From contig JAFGTI010000130.1 of NCBI GenBank assembly GCA_016934175.1, positions 1 to 7,315 of the forward strand: a stretch of DNA of 7,315 nt, in the 5' to 3' direction. The stretch comes from Acholeplasmataceae bacterium (GTDB lineage: Bacteria; Bacillota_I; Bacilli_A; Acholeplasmatales; Acholeplasmataceae). The notes under the pieces were generated by a model. That model was not told the origin of the DNA and searched no databases. It was given only the letters and a program-made list of their open reading frames with translations. The position numbers were made by a program, and so were the translations under genes. Shown here one piece after another: positions 6,112 to 7,315 of the stretch; the first letter of the stretch is position 1, and each line of letters starts with the position of its first letter.

Positions 6112-7296
6112 ATGGCAAAACAAAAGTTTTTAAGAAATAAACCACATGTTAACGTAGGAACTATTGGCCACGTTGACCATGGTAAGACAACTTTAACTGC
6201 TGCAATCACTACTGTATTTTCTAAGCAAGGTTTAGCATCAATTAAAGATTATGCATCTATCGATAGTGCACCAGAAGAAAAGGCTCGCGGTATTACTATT
6301 AATACTGCGCACGTTGAATATGAAACACTTAAACGTCACTATGCACACGTTGACTGCCCAGGACATGCTGACTATGTCAAGAACATGATTACTGGTGCTG
6401 CTCAAATGGATGGTGGAATCCTAGTTGTTTCTGCAGCAGATGGTCCTATGCCTCAAACAAGAGAGCATATCTTACTTGCACGCCAGGTAGGCGTACCTAA
6501 GTTGGTTGTATTTATGAATAAATGCGACATGGTTGATGACGATGAATTACTAGATTTAGTTGAAATGGAAATTCGTGAACTATTATCAGAATATGAATTC
6601 CCAGGAGATGACATTCCTGTAATCCGTGGATCTGCTTTATTAGCTCTTAATGGCGACCCTAAATGGGAAGCTGGCGTTCAAGAATTAATGGATGCTGTTG
6701 ATGAATATATTGATGATCCTGTTCGTGAAACTGACAAACCTTTCTTAATGCCAGTTGAAGATGTATTCACTATTACTGGACGTGGAACAGTTGCTACTGG
6801 TCGTGTTGAACGTGGACAAATTAAAGTTGGCGATCCTGTTGAAATCGTTGGTATTACTGATACTAAACAAACAGTTGTTACTGGTGTTGAAATGTTTAGA
6901 AAATTATTAGATTTTGCTCAAGCTGGAGATAACATTGGTGCACTTCTTCGCGGTATTAACCGTGAACAAGTTGAACGTGGTCAAGTTTTAGCTAAACCAA
7001 AATCTGTACACCCTCATTTTAGATTTGAAGCGCAAGTTTACGTGCTTTCAAAAGAAGAAGGTGGACGTCATACTGCATTCTTCTCAAATTACCGCCCACA
7101 ATTCTATTTCCGTACAACTGATGTTACTGGTGTAATTACACTTCAAGAAGGTACAGAAATGGTTATGCCTGGTGATAACACTGTAATGATTGTTGAATTG
7201 ATTCATCCGATTGCTATCGAAGAAGGAACTAAGTTCTCAATTCGTGAAGGCGGACGTACTGTTGGTGCTGGATCAGTTGTTAAAATTCTTGAATAG
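6112..7296 (+). CDS. tuf: Elongation factor Tu
   Basis: A 394-residue GTPase that delivers aminoacyl-tRNA to the ribosomal A site. G motifs are GHVDHGKT (19-26), switch I ARGITIN (58-64, T62), DCPGH (81-85, catalytic H85), NKCD (136-139) and GSAL (173-176). Domain II begins near 210 (KPFLMPVEDVFTITGRGTVATGRVERG region) and domain III ends GRTVGAGSVVKILE. Length is normal. Small departures from the common sequence are S52 where Asn is usual (IDSAPEEKARG), HTAFF for HTPFF, and HPHFRFEAQ at the domain II-III join; none removes a catalytic residue. AGGAGG (6095-6100) lies 11 bases before ATG 6112. The gene follows fusA after 104 bases and may have its own promoter. The next gene is outside the window. 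Confidence 0.98.
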   Translation: MAKQKFLRNKPHVNVGTIGHVDHGKTTLTAAITTVFSKQGLASIKDYASIDSAPEEKARGITINTAHVEYETLKRHYAHVDCPGHADYVKNMITGAAQMDGGILVVSAADGPMPQTREHILLARQVGVPKLVVFMNKCDMVDDDELLDLVEMEIRELLSEYEFPGDDIPVIRGSALLALNGDPKWEAGVQELMDAVDEYIDDPVRETDKPFLMPVEDVFTITGRGTVATGRVERGQIKVGDPVEIVGITDTKQTVVTGVEMFRKLLDFAQAGDNIGALLRGINREQVERGQVLAKPKSVHPHFRFEAQVYVLSKEEGGRHTAFFSNYRPQFYFRTTDVTGVITLQEGTEMVMPGDNTVMIVELIHPIAIEEGTKFSIREGGRTVGAGSVVKILE

Positions 7297-7315
7297 TATT
7301 GATGATTATTAAATT

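Overview
The window is AT-rich bacterial DNA with every gene on the + strand. It appears to come from a low-GC Firmicute or Mollicute-type organism. Acholeplasma-like bacteria or their relatives (Izemoplasma, Haloplasma or Erysipelotrichia types) are the best guess. The reasons are the Firmicute-type S12 with a long N-terminal insert, the rpsL-rpsG-fusA-tuf order, strong AGGAGG-type ribosome binding sites and consensus sigma-A promoters. All eight visible Trp codons are TGG, which argues against the Mycoplasma/Spiroplasma branch that reads TGA as Trp. The genus assignment is inference.

Region 1 (1-2790) is an accessory three-gene operon between two probable terminators. After a terminator-like hairpin at the left edge and a weakly defined promoter come three genes. 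The first is a PLP enzyme of the alpha-oxoamine synthase family whose sequence resembles bacterial serine palmitoyltransferase (109-1296). The second is a classical short-chain dehydrogenase/reductase (1298-2098). The third is a compact, 208-residue, six-helix relative of the formate/nitrite transporter family (2100-2726). The genes are separated by a single base each, so they are probably co-transcribed and translationally coupled. The first two enzymes match the first two steps of sphingoid-base synthesis: serine plus acyl-CoA (or acyl-ACP) gives 3-ketosphinganine, which is reduced to sphinganine. This is the most interesting part of the window, because sphingolipids are rare outside Bacteroidetes and some Proteobacteria, although Acholeplasma axanthum has long been known to contain them. 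No ceramide synthase or head-group gene is visible here.

Region 2 (2814-7296) is the str operon. It has a perfect consensus promoter (TTGACA, 17 bases, TATAAT), a leader of about 115 nt containing a terminator-like hairpin, then rpsL (S12), rpsG (S7), fusA (EF-G) and tuf (EF-Tu). A second promoter candidate lies in the fusA-tuf gap, so EF-Tu could be made independently at a higher level. All four proteins are full length with intact functional motifs. The window ends 19 bases after tuf.

No tRNA or rRNA gene, CRISPR array, insertion sequence or attachment site was seen. No gene-free stretch exceeds 300 bases; the longest is 2727-2963, which is filled by a terminator, a promoter and a structured leader.
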